A DNA stretch of 64,000 nucleotides from Sphingomonas kyeonggiensis (GCF_014196745.1 NZ_JACIEH010000004.1:1-64000), one strand, 5' to 3'. Positions 7,884 to 17,029 are shown, counted from the first letter of the stretch. Numbers and translations: made by a program. Notes: generated by a model from the letters alone, not told the origin.

Positions 7884-9121
7884 CGCGCGGCGCCGGACAC
7901 CAGGGTAGCGACGGCATCGGCATCGACGGCATCGCCATCGATCACGCGCTGCGCGATCGAGACTTCGCCGTCACGCGACTGGAACGAGACCGTCATCGCC
8001 GGGTTGGCCTTCATCGCGCGGTCATAGCGCTTCTTCGGGCTGCCGCTGGCGAACAGCTCGGCGCTGATGCCGTTTTTGCGGAACGCCGCAAGCAGGCCGA
8101 TCGCCGCTGCCTCGCTGCCGGCGGCCTCGACCACCACGGCGACCTGCATGCGTTCGGCCGCCGGCTCCGGAATCATCATCGCCAGCCGCTCGATGCCTGC
8201 CGCCCAACCCACGCCCGGGGTCTCGGCGCCGCCAAGGCTGCCGACCAGGCCGTCATAACGACCGCCCGCCAGCACGGTGCCCTGCGCACCGAGCTTGTCG
8301 GTGACGAACTCGAAAGCGGTATGGCGATAATAATCGAGCCCGCGCACGAGGCGTGAATTGCGCGTCCACTTGACCCCCGCGGCATCGAGCCCGTCGGTTA
8401 CCGCCTTGAAGAAAGCAGCCGCGCCCTCGGTCAGATACGCATCGATATCCGGCGCGCTGTCGGCGATCGGACGATCCTGCGGATCCTTCGAATCGAGGAT
8501 GCGCATCGGATTCTTCTCGAGCCGGACGAGGCTGTCCTCGCTCAGCTGGTCCTTGTGCGCCTCGAAATGCGTGACCAGCGCGGCACGCCAGGCTTCGCGC
8601 GTTTCCGCATCCCCCAGGGTGTTGAGCTGGAGGGTAACGCCTTCGATGCCGAGCTCGCGCAGCAGCTGGTCGGCCAGCACGAGCAACTCGACGTCTGCCG
8701 AGGGCTCGGCGACGCCCAGCACTTCGGCGTCGAGCTGGTGGAACTGGCGGTAGCGGCCCTTTTGCGGGCGCTCGCGACGAAACACCGCGCCGCTGGTCAC
8801 CAGCTTCAGCGGCACGTGCTGCTGCCAGCCGTCCGTGATGAAGGCACGGCAGATGCCGGCGGTGAATTCGGGGCGCATCGTCATCGAGCCATCCTCGCCA
8901 GTGGCGAAGCTGTACATCTCCTTCGAGACGACATCGGACGTCTCGCCCATCGAGCGCGAGAATACCGGCGTCGATTCGAGCACCGGCATTTCGGCCCGCT
9001 GGAAGCAATAGAGACGGCGGATGCGGTCGAACGTATCGACGACATGCGCGAACCGGCGCTGATCGTCGCCGAAGATGTCCTGGAAGCCGCGGATGCGGTT
9101 GGGCGTTTCAATGCGTGCCAT
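7880..9121 (-). CDS. hisS: Histidine-tRNA ligase (HisRS)
   Basis: The 413-aa class-II aminoacyl-tRNA synthetase charges tRNA-His. Seen: N-terminal PNRIRGFQDIFG, motif 1 region near residues 40-60, and the histidine-specific motif RLVRGLDYYRHTAFEF around residue 260. The C-terminal anticodon-binding domain starts near residue 320 (MQVAVVVEA). The start MARIETPN at 9121 fits family N-termini, and the codon is immediately preceded by an 18-bp palindrome rather than a Shine-Dalgarno sequence. It forms an operon with prfA (4-nt overlap). The frame stays open far upstream on this strand, antisense to the efflux operon, but that extension has no support. Confidence 0.96.
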   Translation of the reverse strand: MARIETPNRIRGFQDIFGDDQRRFAHVVDTFDRIRRLYCFQRAEMPVLESTPVFSRSMGETSDVVSKEMYSFATGEDGSMTMRPEFTAGICRAFITDGWQQHVPLKLVTSGAVFRRERPQKGRYRQFHQLDAEVLGVAEPSADVELLVLADQLLRELGIEGVTLQLNTLGDAETREAWRAALVTHFEAHKDQLSEDSLVRLEKNPMRILDSKDPQDRPIADSAPDIDAYLTEGAAAFFKAVTDGLDAAGVKWTRNSRLVRGLDYYRHTAFEFVTDKLGAQGTVLAGGRYDGLVGSLGGAETPGVGWAAGIERLAMMIPEPAAERMQVAVVVEAAGSEAAAIGLLAAFRKNGISAELFASGSPKKRYDRAMKANPAMTVSFQSRDGEVSIAQRVIDGDAVDADAVATLVSGAAR

Positions 9122-9138
9122 ATTGGCGCGCGCCAATA
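9121..9138. promoter_or_regulatory. 18-bp perfect palindrome abutting the hisS start codon
   Basis: TATTGGCGC followed by its exact reverse complement spans 9121-9138; the first base of the hisS start codon is part of it. No Shine-Dalgarno sequence is present on the minus strand between this element and the ATG. It could be a protein operator or an RNA hairpin covering the initiation region. Confidence 0.5.
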
Positions 9139-9523
9139 GGCTGGTTGGGGGTTTGTAGCAACGGTGGGCCTTAGGTGGTCCAATCCCTCTACCGCTTGCG
9201 GGAGAGGGACGGCTCGCATCGCGAGCCAGGGTGAGGGTCAGTGAGAGCGGCAAGCGCCGTATTCGCGGCCAGCACTCACCCTCACCCTTTCCGCGGCCTC
9301 CGGCGGCTCCCTCCCTCTCCCGCAAGCGGGAGAGGGATTTGGAAGCCATAACCACAGGGAACGCCACGGCATCCGGAGGATTGTTGCGCCCGGTAACCAT
9401 ATGATGGAAACACTGCCCACCAACGGCACATAGTTTCACGTTTCTCGCATATTTCTTGTGTTGCGCCTGCACAGGCCGCTGCCCAAGAGCGTTGCTGCAT
9501 AGAACCGCGCCCGAGTCGGCGCC
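9139..9523. other. Divergent intergenic region with a composite palindromic repeat
   Basis: This is the region between the divergent hisS and efflux-adaptor genes. It holds the class C repeat at 9182-9339. The remaining 184 bp (9340-9523) must carry the efflux promoter. I see no gene here and no TetR- or MarR-family regulator gene next to the pump. Confidence 0.5.
9182..9339. repeat. Class C intergenic palindromic element (two arms)
   Basis: The left arm begins AATCCCTCTACCGCTTGCGG (9182). The right arm contains CCCTCTCCCGCAAGCGGGAG (from about 9311). Between them is a nested inverted repeat, CAGGGTGAGGGTCAGTG against CACTCACCCTCACCC. A half copy of the same CCCTCT-CCCGCAAGCGG hairpin occurs at 35933-35956. 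Such palindromes are REP-like, non-coding and often form mRNA 3' structures, but here the copy sits between two 5' ends. Confidence 0.75.
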
Positions 9524-10753
9524 TTGATCCGGGTTGAACACTTGCACCGAATCACTGCTGGCGGATCCCGCCTTCCTGCCTTTGCCCTGCTTTCCGCCAC
9601 GCTGATTCTCGCTTCCTGCGGGAGCGGCAATCAGACCGCGCAGAAAAAAGGCGCCGGCGGCCCGCCCCAGGTAGGCTTCGTCGTGGTGCAGCCGGGTGAA
9701 GTGCCGGTGGTCGCCGAGCTGACCGGCCGGGTGAACCCCTATCAGGTCGCCGAGATCCGCCCGCAGGTGGCCGGCATCATCCGCAAGCGCTTCTTCGCGG
9801 AGGGGACGATCGTCCGCCAGGGGCAGACGCTCTACCAGATCGATCCGAGCCTCTATGCGGCGAGCGTCGCCGAGGCATCGGCCAGCCTGCAGAACGCCCG
9901 CGCCAATGCCGAGGCGGCGCGGATCAAGGCCGATCGCTACAAGCCGCTGGCCGAGGCCGAGGCGGTTTCGAAGCAGGATTATACCGACGCCGTCGCCGCT
10001 TCCCGCCAGGCGAACGCGCAGATCGCCCAGAGCGGCGCGCAGCTGCAGACCGCGAAGATCAACCTGAACTTCACCCGCGTGCCCGCGCCGATCACCGGCC
10101 GCATCGGCCGATCGTTGTTCACCGAAGGCGCGCTGGTGACCAACAACCAGGCCGATCCGCTGGCGGTGATCCAGCGGCTCGACCCGATCTTCGTCGACAT
10201 CCAGCAATCGAGCACCGAGCTGCTCGCGCTGCGCCGGGCGCTGGCCCAGCAGGGCGTCGTCCCCGGCAGCGCCAATGTGCGCGTGAAGCTGGAGGACGGC
10301 AGCGAATATGGCCTGACCGGCACCGTCGAATTCTCCGAAGTGGTGGTCGACCCGAACACCGGCACGGTCACGCTGCGCGCCCGCTTCGCCAATCCCGACG
10401 GGCTGCTGCTGCCGGGCATGTTCGTCCGCGCGATCTTCACCCAGGCGATCGACACCCGCGCCTATCTGGTGCCGCAGCAGGCGGTGTCGCGCGACGGCAG
10501 GGGCGACGCCCAACTCTGGGTGGTCGGCGCCAACAACAAGGCCGAACGCCGCAACGTGACCGCCGATCGCACCCAGGGCGCCTTCTGGGTCATCACCAAG
10601 GGGCTCAACCCCGGCGACAAGGTGATCACCCAGGGCATCGCCAACCTGAAGCCAGATGCCGATGTGCGCCCGGTCCCGGCCGATACGCCGCAGAAGATCG
10701 AGGCGCCGCGCAAGGGCCAGGGCACCGGCGCATCCAAGTCGAAGGGCGGCTAA
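9524..10753 (+). CDS. RND efflux periplasmic adaptor (membrane fusion protein), lipoprotein
   Basis: The 409-aa AcrA/MexA-type protein links the inner-membrane pump to the outer-membrane channel. A signal peptide with lipobox LASC gives acylated Cys32. Then follow the beta-barrel/lipoyl half (GRVNPYQVAEIRPQVAGII near 70-90), a helical hairpin with Ala-rich heptads (about 110-185), and the second lipoyl half NFTRVPAPITGRIG. The C-terminus is basic. The start is uncertain: TTG at 9524 or TTG at 9542, neither with a clear ribosome-binding site. It is the first gene of the efflux operon, 6 bp before the pump gene. Confidence 0.93.
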   Translation: MIRVEHLHRITAGGSRLPAFALLSATLILASCGSGNQTAQKKGAGGPPQVGFVVVQPGEVPVVAELTGRVNPYQVAEIRPQVAGIIRKRFFAEGTIVRQGQTLYQIDPSLYAASVAEASASLQNARANAEAARIKADRYKPLAEAEAVSKQDYTDAVAASRQANAQIAQSGAQLQTAKINLNFTRVPAPITGRIGRSLFTEGALVTNNQADPLAVIQRLDPIFVDIQQSSTELLALRRALAQQGVVPGSANVRVKLEDGSEYGLTGTVEFSEVVVDPNTGTVTLRARFANPDGLLLPGMFVRAIFTQAIDTRAYLVPQQAVSRDGRGDAQLWVVGANNKAERRNVTADRTQGAFWVITKGLNPGDKVITQGIANLKPDADVRPVPADTPQKIEAPRKGQGTGASKSKGG

Positions 10754-10759
10754 GCCACT

Positions 10760-13700
10760 ATGTCCCGCGTATTCATCGATCGCCCGATCTTCGCCTGGGT
10801 GATCGCGATCATCACGATGCTGATGGGCCTGGGCGCGGTCTTCTCGCTGCCGATCGCCCAATATCCCGACATCGCGCCGCCCCAGGTCAACATCCGCGCC
10901 ACCTATCCGGGGGCGTCGGCGGAGACGGTGCAGAATTCGGTGACGCAGATCATCGAGCAGAACCTGACCGGCATCGACGGCCTGCTCTATTTCAGCTCGT
11001 CCTCGACCTCGCGCGGGCAGGTGACGATCAGCGCGACCTTCGACAAGGGCACCGACCCCGACATCGCCCAGGTGCAGGTGCAGAACCAGGTGCAGCAAGC
11101 GCTGTCCCGCCTGCCCAACCAGGTGCAGCAGCAGGGCGTGCGCGTCACCAAGTCGAACCCGGACACGCTGCTGCTCGTCGGCGTCTATGACGAGACCGAC
11201 AAGCGCACCAACCGCGACGTTTCCGACTGGCTCTCGTCCAACCTGCAGGACACGCTGTCGCGCCTGCCGGGCGTGGGCGACGTCAACGTGTTCGGCTCGC
11301 CCTATGCGATGCGCATCTGGCTCAACCCGGCGAGCCTGGCCAGCTACGGCCTGATGCCGAGCGACGTGGTGACCGCGATCACCAACCAGAATACCGAGAT
11401 CGCGGCCGGCGAGATCGGCGGCCAGCCGATGCCGAATTCGCAGATGCTGAATGCGACGGTGACAGCGCAGTCGCGACTGCAGACGCCCGAGCAATTCGCC
11501 AAGATCATCCTGAAGACCCAGACCAACGGCGCGCACGTCCTGCTGAAGGACGTCGCCCGCATCGAGCTGGGCGCGGAGAACTACAACGCGGTCAGCCGCG
11601 TCAACGGCCACCCCGGCTCGGGCATCGCGATCAGCACTTCGCCCGGCGCCGACGCGCTGAAGACGGCGGACCTGGTCAAGGCGACCGTGGCGGAAGCGGC
11701 CAAGGAATTCCCCGAGGGCCTGAACTACGCCTACGCCAACGACACCACCGAGTTCATCAAGCTCTCGATCGAGGAAGTGGTGAAGACGCTGGTCGAGGCG
11801 ATCATCCTCGTCGTCATCGTGATGTTCGTGTTCCTGCAGAGCTGGCGCGCGACGCTGGTGCCGATGATCGCGGTGCCGGTGGTGCTGCTCGGCACCTTCG
11901 CGGTGTTCTATGCGCTCGGCTATTCGATCAACACGCTGACCCTGTTCGGCCTGGTGCTGGTGATCGGCCTGCTCGTCGACGATGCGATCGTCGTGGTCGA
12001 GAATGTCGAGCGCCTGATGGAGGAGGACCCCGAGCTCTCCCCGCGCGATGCGACGATCAAGTCGATGGACCAGATCCAGATCGCGCTCGTCGCGATCGCG
12101 CTCGTGCTGTCGGCGGTGTTCCTGCCGATGGCGTTCTTCGGCGGATCGACCGGCGTGATCTACCGCCAGTTCTCGGTGACGATCGTCTCGGCGATGATCC
12201 TGTCGGTGCTGGTCGCGCTGATCCTCAGCCCCGCGCTCACCGCCACCGTGCTCAAGCGCAAGAAGGACATGGCCGAGCCGGGCAGCGGCTGGCTGGCGCG
12301 GCGGGTGCCGTTCATCGGCAACGCGTTCCGCACGGGTACCGAGAAGTTCAACCAGGGCTTCGAGTGGACGATCGAGCGCTACACGCGGACGATCTCCTAT
12401 GTCGTCGATCGCAAGTGGATCTTCCTGCTGATCTACCTGCTGGTCTGCGCGGTGCTGGTGCTGATGTTCTACCGCCTGCCCACCGGCTTCCTGCCGACCG
12501 AGGACCAGGGCGCGGCCAGCGTCCAGTTCCGCCTGCCCGCGGGCGCGACCCAGGCCCGCACCCAGGAAGTGCAGTTCGCCATCGAGAAATATCTGCGCGA
12601 GCAGGAGGGCAAGAACGTCCGCACGCTCTTCACCGTCACCGGTGGCGGCGGCGGCGGCGGTGCCAGCGGCCAGAATACCGGCCAGGGCTTCGTGAACTTC
12701 GTCTCCTGGGACGATCGCCCGGGCAAGCAGAACAGCGCGGACGCGATCGTCCAGCGCGCCGCCGGCGCCTTCCGCAACTTCCGCGACGCCCAGGTCTTCG
12801 CACTGGTGCCCCCGGCGATCCGCGGCCTCGGCCAGTCCAACGGCTTCACGCTCGAGCTGCAGAATTCGAGCGGCATGTCGCGCGACGACTTCGTCGCCGC
12901 CCGCGACAAGCTGCTCGCCGCGGCCAATGCCGACCCGGACCTGCAGGCGGTGCGCCTGTCGGACCTGCCCGACGTCTCGACGCTCAACATCCAGATCGAC
13001 CAGGAAAAGCTGGCGGCGCTCGGCCTGACCCAGGCCGACGTCAACAACACGCTGTCGACCGCCTGGGGCGGCCGCTACGTCAACGACTTCATCGACCGCG
13101 GCCGTGTGAAGCGCGTCTATGTCCAGGGCGATGCGCCCTACCGCGCCGAGCCGCAGAACCTGAGCGACTGGTTCGTGCGCGGCAGCGACGGCAAGATGAC
13201 GCCCTTCTCCTCCTTCGCGACGATCGGCTGGTCGACTGCGCCGACCACGGTCTCGCGCTTCCAGGGCATCTCGTCCTTCGAGTTCCAGGGCCAGCCGGCC
13301 CCCGGCAAGAGCTCGGGCGACGCGATGAAGCGGATGGAAGAGCTCGCCGCGCAGGTCCCCGGCACCAGTGTCGCCTGGGCCGGCCTCTCCTATCAGGAGC
13401 GGCTGGCGGGCGGGCAGGCGCCGCTGCTGTACGGCGTGTCGCTGCTCATCGTGTTCCTGTGCCTGGCCGCCCTTTATGAAAGCTGGTCGATCCCGGTCGC
13501 CGCGATGCTGGTGGTGCCGCTCGGCCTGATCGGCGCGGTGTTCGCGGTGAGCCTGCGCGGCCTGCAGAACGACGTCTACCTCCAGATCGGCCTGCTCACG
13601 ACCATGGGCCTGGCGGTGAAGAACGCGATCCTGATGATCGAGTTCGCCGAGCGTGCCGAGAAGGAAGGCAAGCGCGTGATCGACGCCGCACTCGAGGCCG

Positions 13701-13957
13701 CCCGCATCCGCTTCCGCCCGATCGTGATGACCAGCCTCGCCTTCATCTTCGGCGTGCTGCCGCTGGCGATCTCGACCGGTGCCGGCGCCAACAGCCGCAT
13801 CGCGATCGGCACCGCCGTGATCGGCGGCATGCTGACCGCGCTGATCCTCGCCATCTTCTACATCCCGCTGTTCTTCGTGCTCGTCCGCCGCGGCGTGCGC
13901 GATTCGCTCAAGGCCGTCCGCGAGCACTGGGGCCGCAAGCCGGAGGCGCAGGCATGA
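10760..13957 (+). CDS. RND multidrug efflux pump, inner-membrane subunit (HAE-1, AcrB/MexB-like)
   Basis: The 1065-aa trimeric proton/drug antiporter has twelve membrane segments and two large periplasmic loops. The start MSRVFIDRPIFAWVI is canonical. The proton-relay aspartates fall at Asp407-Asp408 in VDDAIVVVENVER, the same numbers as E. coli AcrB, and the relay lysine is Lys954 in AVKNAILMIEF. An unusual run of seven glycines (residues 628-634) stands in the periplasmic loop where AcrB has a shorter Gly-rich stretch. The gene lies 6 bp after the adaptor and overlaps the outer-membrane factor by 4 nt (ATGA). Substrates cannot be predicted, but hydrophobic drugs, dyes or solvents are usual for the family. 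Confidence 0.96.
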   Translation: MSRVFIDRPIFAWVIAIITMLMGLGAVFSLPIAQYPDIAPPQVNIRATYPGASAETVQNSVTQIIEQNLTGIDGLLYFSSSSTSRGQVTISATFDKGTDPDIAQVQVQNQVQQALSRLPNQVQQQGVRVTKSNPDTLLLVGVYDETDKRTNRDVSDWLSSNLQDTLSRLPGVGDVNVFGSPYAMRIWLNPASLASYGLMPSDVVTAITNQNTEIAAGEIGGQPMPNSQMLNATVTAQSRLQTPEQFAKIILKTQTNGAHVLLKDVARIELGAENYNAVSRVNGHPGSGIAISTSPGADALKTADLVKATVAEAAKEFPEGLNYAYANDTTEFIKLSIEEVVKTLVEAIILVVIVMFVFLQSWRATLVPMIAVPVVLLGTFAVFYALGYSINTLTLFGLVLVIGLLVDDAIVVVENVERLMEEDPELSPRDATIKSMDQIQIALVAIALVLSAVFLPMAFFGGSTGVIYRQFSVTIVSAMILSVLVALILSPALTATVLKRKKDMAEPGSGWLARRVPFIGNAFRTGTEKFNQGFEWTIERYTRTISYVVDRKWIFLLIYLLVCAVLVLMFYRLPTGFLPTEDQGAASVQFRLPAGATQARTQEVQFAIEKYLREQEGKNVRTLFTVTGGGGGGGASGQNTGQGFVNFVSWDDRPGKQNSADAIVQRAAGAFRNFRDAQVFALVPPAIRGLGQSNGFTLELQNSSGMSRDDFVAARDKLLAAANADPDLQAVRLSDLPDVSTLNIQIDQEKLAALGLTQADVNNTLSTAWGGRYVNDFIDRGRVKRVYVQGDAPYRAEPQNLSDWFVRGSDGKMTPFSSFATIGWSTAPTTVSRFQGISSFEFQGQPAPGKSSGDAMKRMEELAAQVPGTSVAWAGLSYQERLAGGQAPLLYGVSLLIVFLCLAALYESWSIPVAAMLVVPLGLIGAVFAVSLRGLQNDVYLQIGLLTTMGLAVKNAILMIEFAERAEKEGKRVIDAALEAARIRFRPIVMTSLAFIFGVLPLAISTGAGANSRIAIGTAVIGGMLTALILAIFYIPLFFVLVRRGVRDSLKAVREHWGRKPEAQA

Positions 13958-15375
13958 AGCGCATCGTCCTCACCCTGATGCTGGGCAGCGCGCTGGCCGG
14001 CTGCTCGATGGATCCCAAGCTCGAGATGCCGGCGGCGCCGGTATCGCCGAGCTGGCCGGTGGGCGACGCCTATCTCAAGGCGAACGAGGCAGCGCTGCCG
14101 ACGGTCACGTACCAGGAGATTTTCCGCGATCCCCGGCTGCAGAAGCTGATCGAGACCGCGCTCGCCAACAATCGCGACCTGCGTATCGCCGCCGCCAACA
14201 TCGCGGCGGCGCGGGCGCAGTACCGCATCCAGCGCGCCGACCGTATCCCCGGCCTCGATGCCGGCGCCGGCGCGACGGTCTCCAAGGCCGATGGCGGCGA
14301 CCGCCAGACAAGCTTCACCGGCAGCGTGAGCATCCCGGCGTTCGAGCTCGACCTGTTCGGCCGCGTCGCCTCGCTCACCCGTGCCGAGCAGGACCGCTGG
14401 TTCGCGACCGAGGCGGCGGCGCGCGCGACCCGGCTCACGCTGATCGGCGACATCGCCTCGGCCTGGCTGAACCACGCCGCCGATGCGAGCCTGCTCAAGG
14501 TCGCGCAGGACACTGCGGCCAATGCCGAGCGATCGGTGAAGCTCACCGACATGCGGCTGAAAGGCGGCATCGCCCCGCGCACCGATCTGGCCCAGGCCCA
14601 ACAGACGCTGGCCAGCGCCCAGTCCGACGTTGCGTCGCAGACCACCGCGCTGGCGCAGGACGTCAACGCGCTGCGCCTGCTCGTCGGCGCCGAGATCAAC
14701 CCTGCCCTGCTCTCTTCGGCGATCGAGGAAGCCGCCCCCACGGTGGCCGAGCTGCCTGCCGGTGTCGATTCGGGCGTGCTGCTCCGCCGGCCCGACGTGG
14801 TCCAGGCCGAGTACACGCTGCGCGCCGCCAATGCCGAGATCGGTGCGGCGCGCGCCGCGCTGTTCCCGCGCATCTCGCTGACCGGCCTCCTCGGTTTCGC
14901 CAGCGATGCGCTGACCGGGCTCTTCTCGGGCAATGGCTTCCACTGGTCGGGCGGGGCCACCGGCAGCTATCCGATCTTCAACGCCGGCGCCGGGCGCGCG
15001 GGCGTGCAGGCGAGCGAGGCGCAGCGTGACGCCGCGCTCGCCACCTATGAGAAGTCGATCCAGACCGCCTTCCGCGAAGTCGCCGATGCGCTGGCACGGC
15101 GCGGCACGATCGACGACCAGCTCAAGGCGGACACCGCCAATCTGACGGCGGCGCAGGACAGCTATCGCCTGTCCGAGGCGCGCTATCGCGGCGGGATCGA
15201 CAATTTCCTGGCGAACCTTGTCGCGCAGCGCTCCTACTACACCGCGCAGCGCGGGCTGGTGAACACGCGGCTGGTCGAGGCGACCAACCTGGTGACGCTC
15301 TACCGCACGCTGGGCGGCGATTCTCTGCTGACGGCGACGGCGAGCGGCCCGCAGGCGGTGACGCCCGCGCCTTAG
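13954..15375 (+). CDS. Efflux outer-membrane factor lipoprotein (NodT/OprM family)
   Basis: The 473-aa TolC-like channel has a lipobox ALAGC giving acylated Cys17. Two repeats of the OEP fold follow (about residues 55-240 and 260-450), each ending in helical segments such as LAQAQQTLASAQSDVASQ. The second repeat carries the typical LLRRPDVVQAEYTLRAANAEIG. Family length is about 460-490 aa. The gene overlaps the pump by ATGA, so the three subunits are translated as a unit. The operon ends at a class B palindromic element. Confidence 0.95.
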   Translation: MKRIVLTLMLGSALAGCSMDPKLEMPAAPVSPSWPVGDAYLKANEAALPTVTYQEIFRDPRLQKLIETALANNRDLRIAAANIAAARAQYRIQRADRIPGLDAGAGATVSKADGGDRQTSFTGSVSIPAFELDLFGRVASLTRAEQDRWFATEAAARATRLTLIGDIASAWLNHAADASLLKVAQDTAANAERSVKLTDMRLKGGIAPRTDLAQAQQTLASAQSDVASQTTALAQDVNALRLLVGAEINPALLSSAIEEAAPTVAELPAGVDSGVLLRRPDVVQAEYTLRAANAEIGAARAALFPRISLTGLLGFASDALTGLFSGNGFHWSGGATGSYPIFNAGAGRAGVQASEAQRDAALATYEKSIQTAFREVADALARRGTIDDQLKADTANLTAAQDSYRLSEARYRGGIDNFLANLVAQRSYYTAQRGLVNTRLVEATNLVTLYRTLGGDSLLTATASGPQAVTPAP

Positions 15376-15707
15376 GACTGAGCTACGCCGTTCCCAATCC
15401 TCCCCCGGAGGGGGAGGGGGACCAGCGTAGCTGGTGGAGGGGTATTCTCCACCAGCGATGCAGCCTGAGGCACGCTACCCCTCCACCACCAGCTTCGCTG
15501 GCGGTCCCCCTCCCCCTCCGGGGGAGGATTGATTGTGCGCCCGAAATCACAGGCGATTCGGCGGAAAAGCCCTGGGGCCCGGTTTTCGCCGGGAAACAGC
15601 CTGCCGGAGCAACCTCGGCAGGCGCGCATGCCCTAGGGTAATTCCGCCCACCCTTTTCCCCCTCCCCGCACCCCGCTATCAGTTGCGAAGCGAAACGGGA
15701 GTGGAAG
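15376..15707. other. Intergenic region with class B palindrome
   Basis: There is no gene in these 332 bp. It contains the palindromic element at 15396-15530, followed by about 175 bp that must include the promoter and a purine-rich ribosome-binding site (GGGAGTGGAAG) of the enoyl-CoA hydratase gene. Confidence 0.6.
15396..15530. repeat. Class B composite palindromic element, copy 1
   Basis: Two arms of about 50 bp are inverted relative to each other (15396-15444 and 15476-15530). Each contains a CCTCCCCC/GGGGGAGG hairpin plus a CCAGC-N-GCTGG hairpin, joined by a TGGAGGGG...CCCCTCCA stem. A second copy with the same architecture is at 28029-28173. No coding capacity. Confidence 0.8.
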
Positions 15708-16490
15708 ATGGCCTACGAGACGATCCTGACCGAGCGGGCCGGCGACGTGCTGGTGATCACGCTCAATCGGCCCGATCGCCTCAATGCCGCGCCGCCGGCG
15801 ATGTTCGACGAGATCCGCGACGCGCTCGCAAACCTGGACGGCGCCCGCGCGGTGCTGTTCCAGGGAGCGGGCCGGGCCTTCTGCTCGGGTGCCGACGTGG
15901 CGAGCGGCGCGCTTGCCTCGGCCGATCCGGGCAACGCCACGCATGCCGCGCTGACCGATCACTACAACCCGACGATCCTCGCGGTGACCCGGCTCGGCGT
16001 GCCCGTAGTGAGTGCGGTGCGCGGTGCCGCGGCCGGCATCGGCTGCAGCCTGGCGCTGGCCGCCGATTTCTGCGTGGCGAGCGACACCGGTTATTTCCTC
16101 CAGGCCTTCGTCAATATCGGCCTGGTCCCCGATGGCGGCGCGACCTGGCTGCTGCCCCGCCTGGTCGGCCGCGCCCGCGCCGCGGAGATGATGATGCTCG
16201 GCGAGAAGCTGACCGCGGTGAAGGCGCGCGACTGGGGGCTGGTCCACAGCGTCGTCTCGGACGAGCAGCTCGAGCACGAGGCGCTGGCGCTCGCCACCCG
16301 CCTTGCCGCCGGCCCCACCCAGGCGCTGGGCATGATCCGCCGCGGCATCGGCCAGGCACTCGAGCTGTCGCTGGAGGAGACGCTGGCGATGGAGGCCAAC
16401 CACCAGCGCAGCGCGCGCGGCACCGCCGATTCGATGGAAGGCGGCCTGGCCTTCCTCCAGAAGCGCAAGCCGAGCTTCACCGGCAAATAA
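15708..16490 (+). CDS. Enoyl-CoA hydratase/isomerase family protein, PaaG-like
   Basis: The 260-aa crotonase-fold enzyme has the CoA-binding/oxyanion motifs GAGRAFCSGADVASG (about residues 50-64) and AVRGAAAGIGCSLALAADF (about 103-121). At the second acidic position it has FVNIGLVPDGGATWLLPRLV, with Asp as the apparent catalytic residue. This resembles 1,2-epoxyphenylacetyl-CoA isomerase PaaG more than hydratases with two Glu. No other phenylacetate genes are nearby, so the reaction could equally be fatty-acid or another acyl-CoA isomerisation. It appears monocistronic. Confidence 0.85.
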   Translation: MAYETILTERAGDVLVITLNRPDRLNAAPPAMFDEIRDALANLDGARAVLFQGAGRAFCSGADVASGALASADPGNATHAALTDHYNPTILAVTRLGVPVVSAVRGAAAGIGCSLALAADFCVASDTGYFLQAFVNIGLVPDGGATWLLPRLVGRARAAEMMMLGEKLTAVKARDWGLVHSVVSDEQLEHEALALATRLAAGPTQALGMIRRGIGQALELSLEETLAMEANHQRSARGTADSMEGGLAFLQKRKPSFTGK

Positions 16491-16533
16491 GACCTGCGCC
16501 GCCGCAATTCCCGGTCATCCGCGCTTGATTGAC

Positions 16534-16546
16534 GTTACAATGTAAC
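16534..16546. promoter_or_regulatory. Candidate Zur-type operator (6-1-6 palindrome)
   Basis: GTTACA-A-TGTAAC is a perfect 6-1-6 inverted repeat upstream of the DUF2946-receptor-MerC-Fur gene block, which is a typical zinc-regulated cluster. A -35-like TTGATT lies at 16525-16530, so the palindrome would fall in the promoter spacer. Fur-family repressors bind AT-rich palindromes of this kind in front of zinc uptake genes. Assignment to Zur is inference from context. Confidence 0.55.
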
Positions 16547-16621
16547 ATATCAGTGCCCCGGCGAACGAAAGGGTGTTTCCTGGTGTTGGGTAACGGACAG
16601 CGCGAAAGCGGAGGGTGGCGA

Positions 16622-17029
16622 TTGTGCCGCCGGCCGGCGCGCGCGGTTGCCCCGGCCGTAGCGGAGCCCCGGCTCGCCGCGCGTTGGCACGCCCTGCTGC
16701 TCGCGCTGCTGCTTTCCTTCTGCTGGCAGAGCCTGGTCGTCCAGACCCACCAGCATCTCGATCCCGTCCGCCTCGCCGGGCTGACGGCGGCCGCAGCCGA
16801 GAACCTCAAGACGCCGGGCAAGCAGGACCCCGGCGACATTCCGGCCAACTGCCCGATCTGCCGCGAGATCGCGAGCGCCGGAGCCTATCTGCTGCCGACG
16901 CCGGTTGCACTCATCGCGCCGGTCGCGACCAGCTTCCACTTCACCCCGGCATCGCTCGACGCGCTGACCCTGCTGCCACCCGCCCGCGGTTGGCAGAGCC
17001 GCGCACCCCCGCTCCGCTTCCAGGCCTGA
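16622..17029 (+). CDS. DUF2946-type small exported/membrane protein of the zinc cluster
   Basis: The 135-aa protein has one hydrophobic N-terminal segment (ARWHALLLALLLSFCWQSLV), then HQHLD and a CPICREI motif, which look like metal ligands. A second hydrophobic patch (TPVALIAPVATSF) follows. DUF2946 proteins often accompany TonB-dependent metal receptors. I choose TTG 16622 because GGAGGG at 16610-16615 is 6 nt upstream. Earlier in-frame GTG or TTG codons (16529, 16553) lie in or beside the candidate operator. It is the first gene of the probable zinc operon, and the His and Cys motifs suggest periplasmic metal handling. Confidence 0.65.
   Translation: MCRRPARAVAPAVAEPRLAARWHALLLALLLSFCWQSLVVQTHQHLDPVRLAGLTAAAAENLKTPGKQDPGDIPANCPICREIASAGAYLLPTPVALIAPVATSFHFTPASLDALTLLPPARGWQSRAPPLRFQA

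Noticed and set aside
9122..13927. A very long open frame on the minus strand, continuous with hisS and antisense to the efflux operon
   Set aside because: It mirrors the codon bias of the plus-strand genes (high GC at third positions opens the opposite strand) and has no domain signals. HisRS itself starts at 9121.
15396..15530. CRISPR-like repeat
   Set aside because: Only two inverted arms, no regularly spaced direct repeats and no cas genes anywhere in the window.
16529..16621. Longer N-terminus for the DUF2946 protein starting at TTG 16529 or GTG 16553
   Set aside because: The TTG precedes the candidate operator palindrome and would make it coding. The strong GGAGGG supports a start at 16622.
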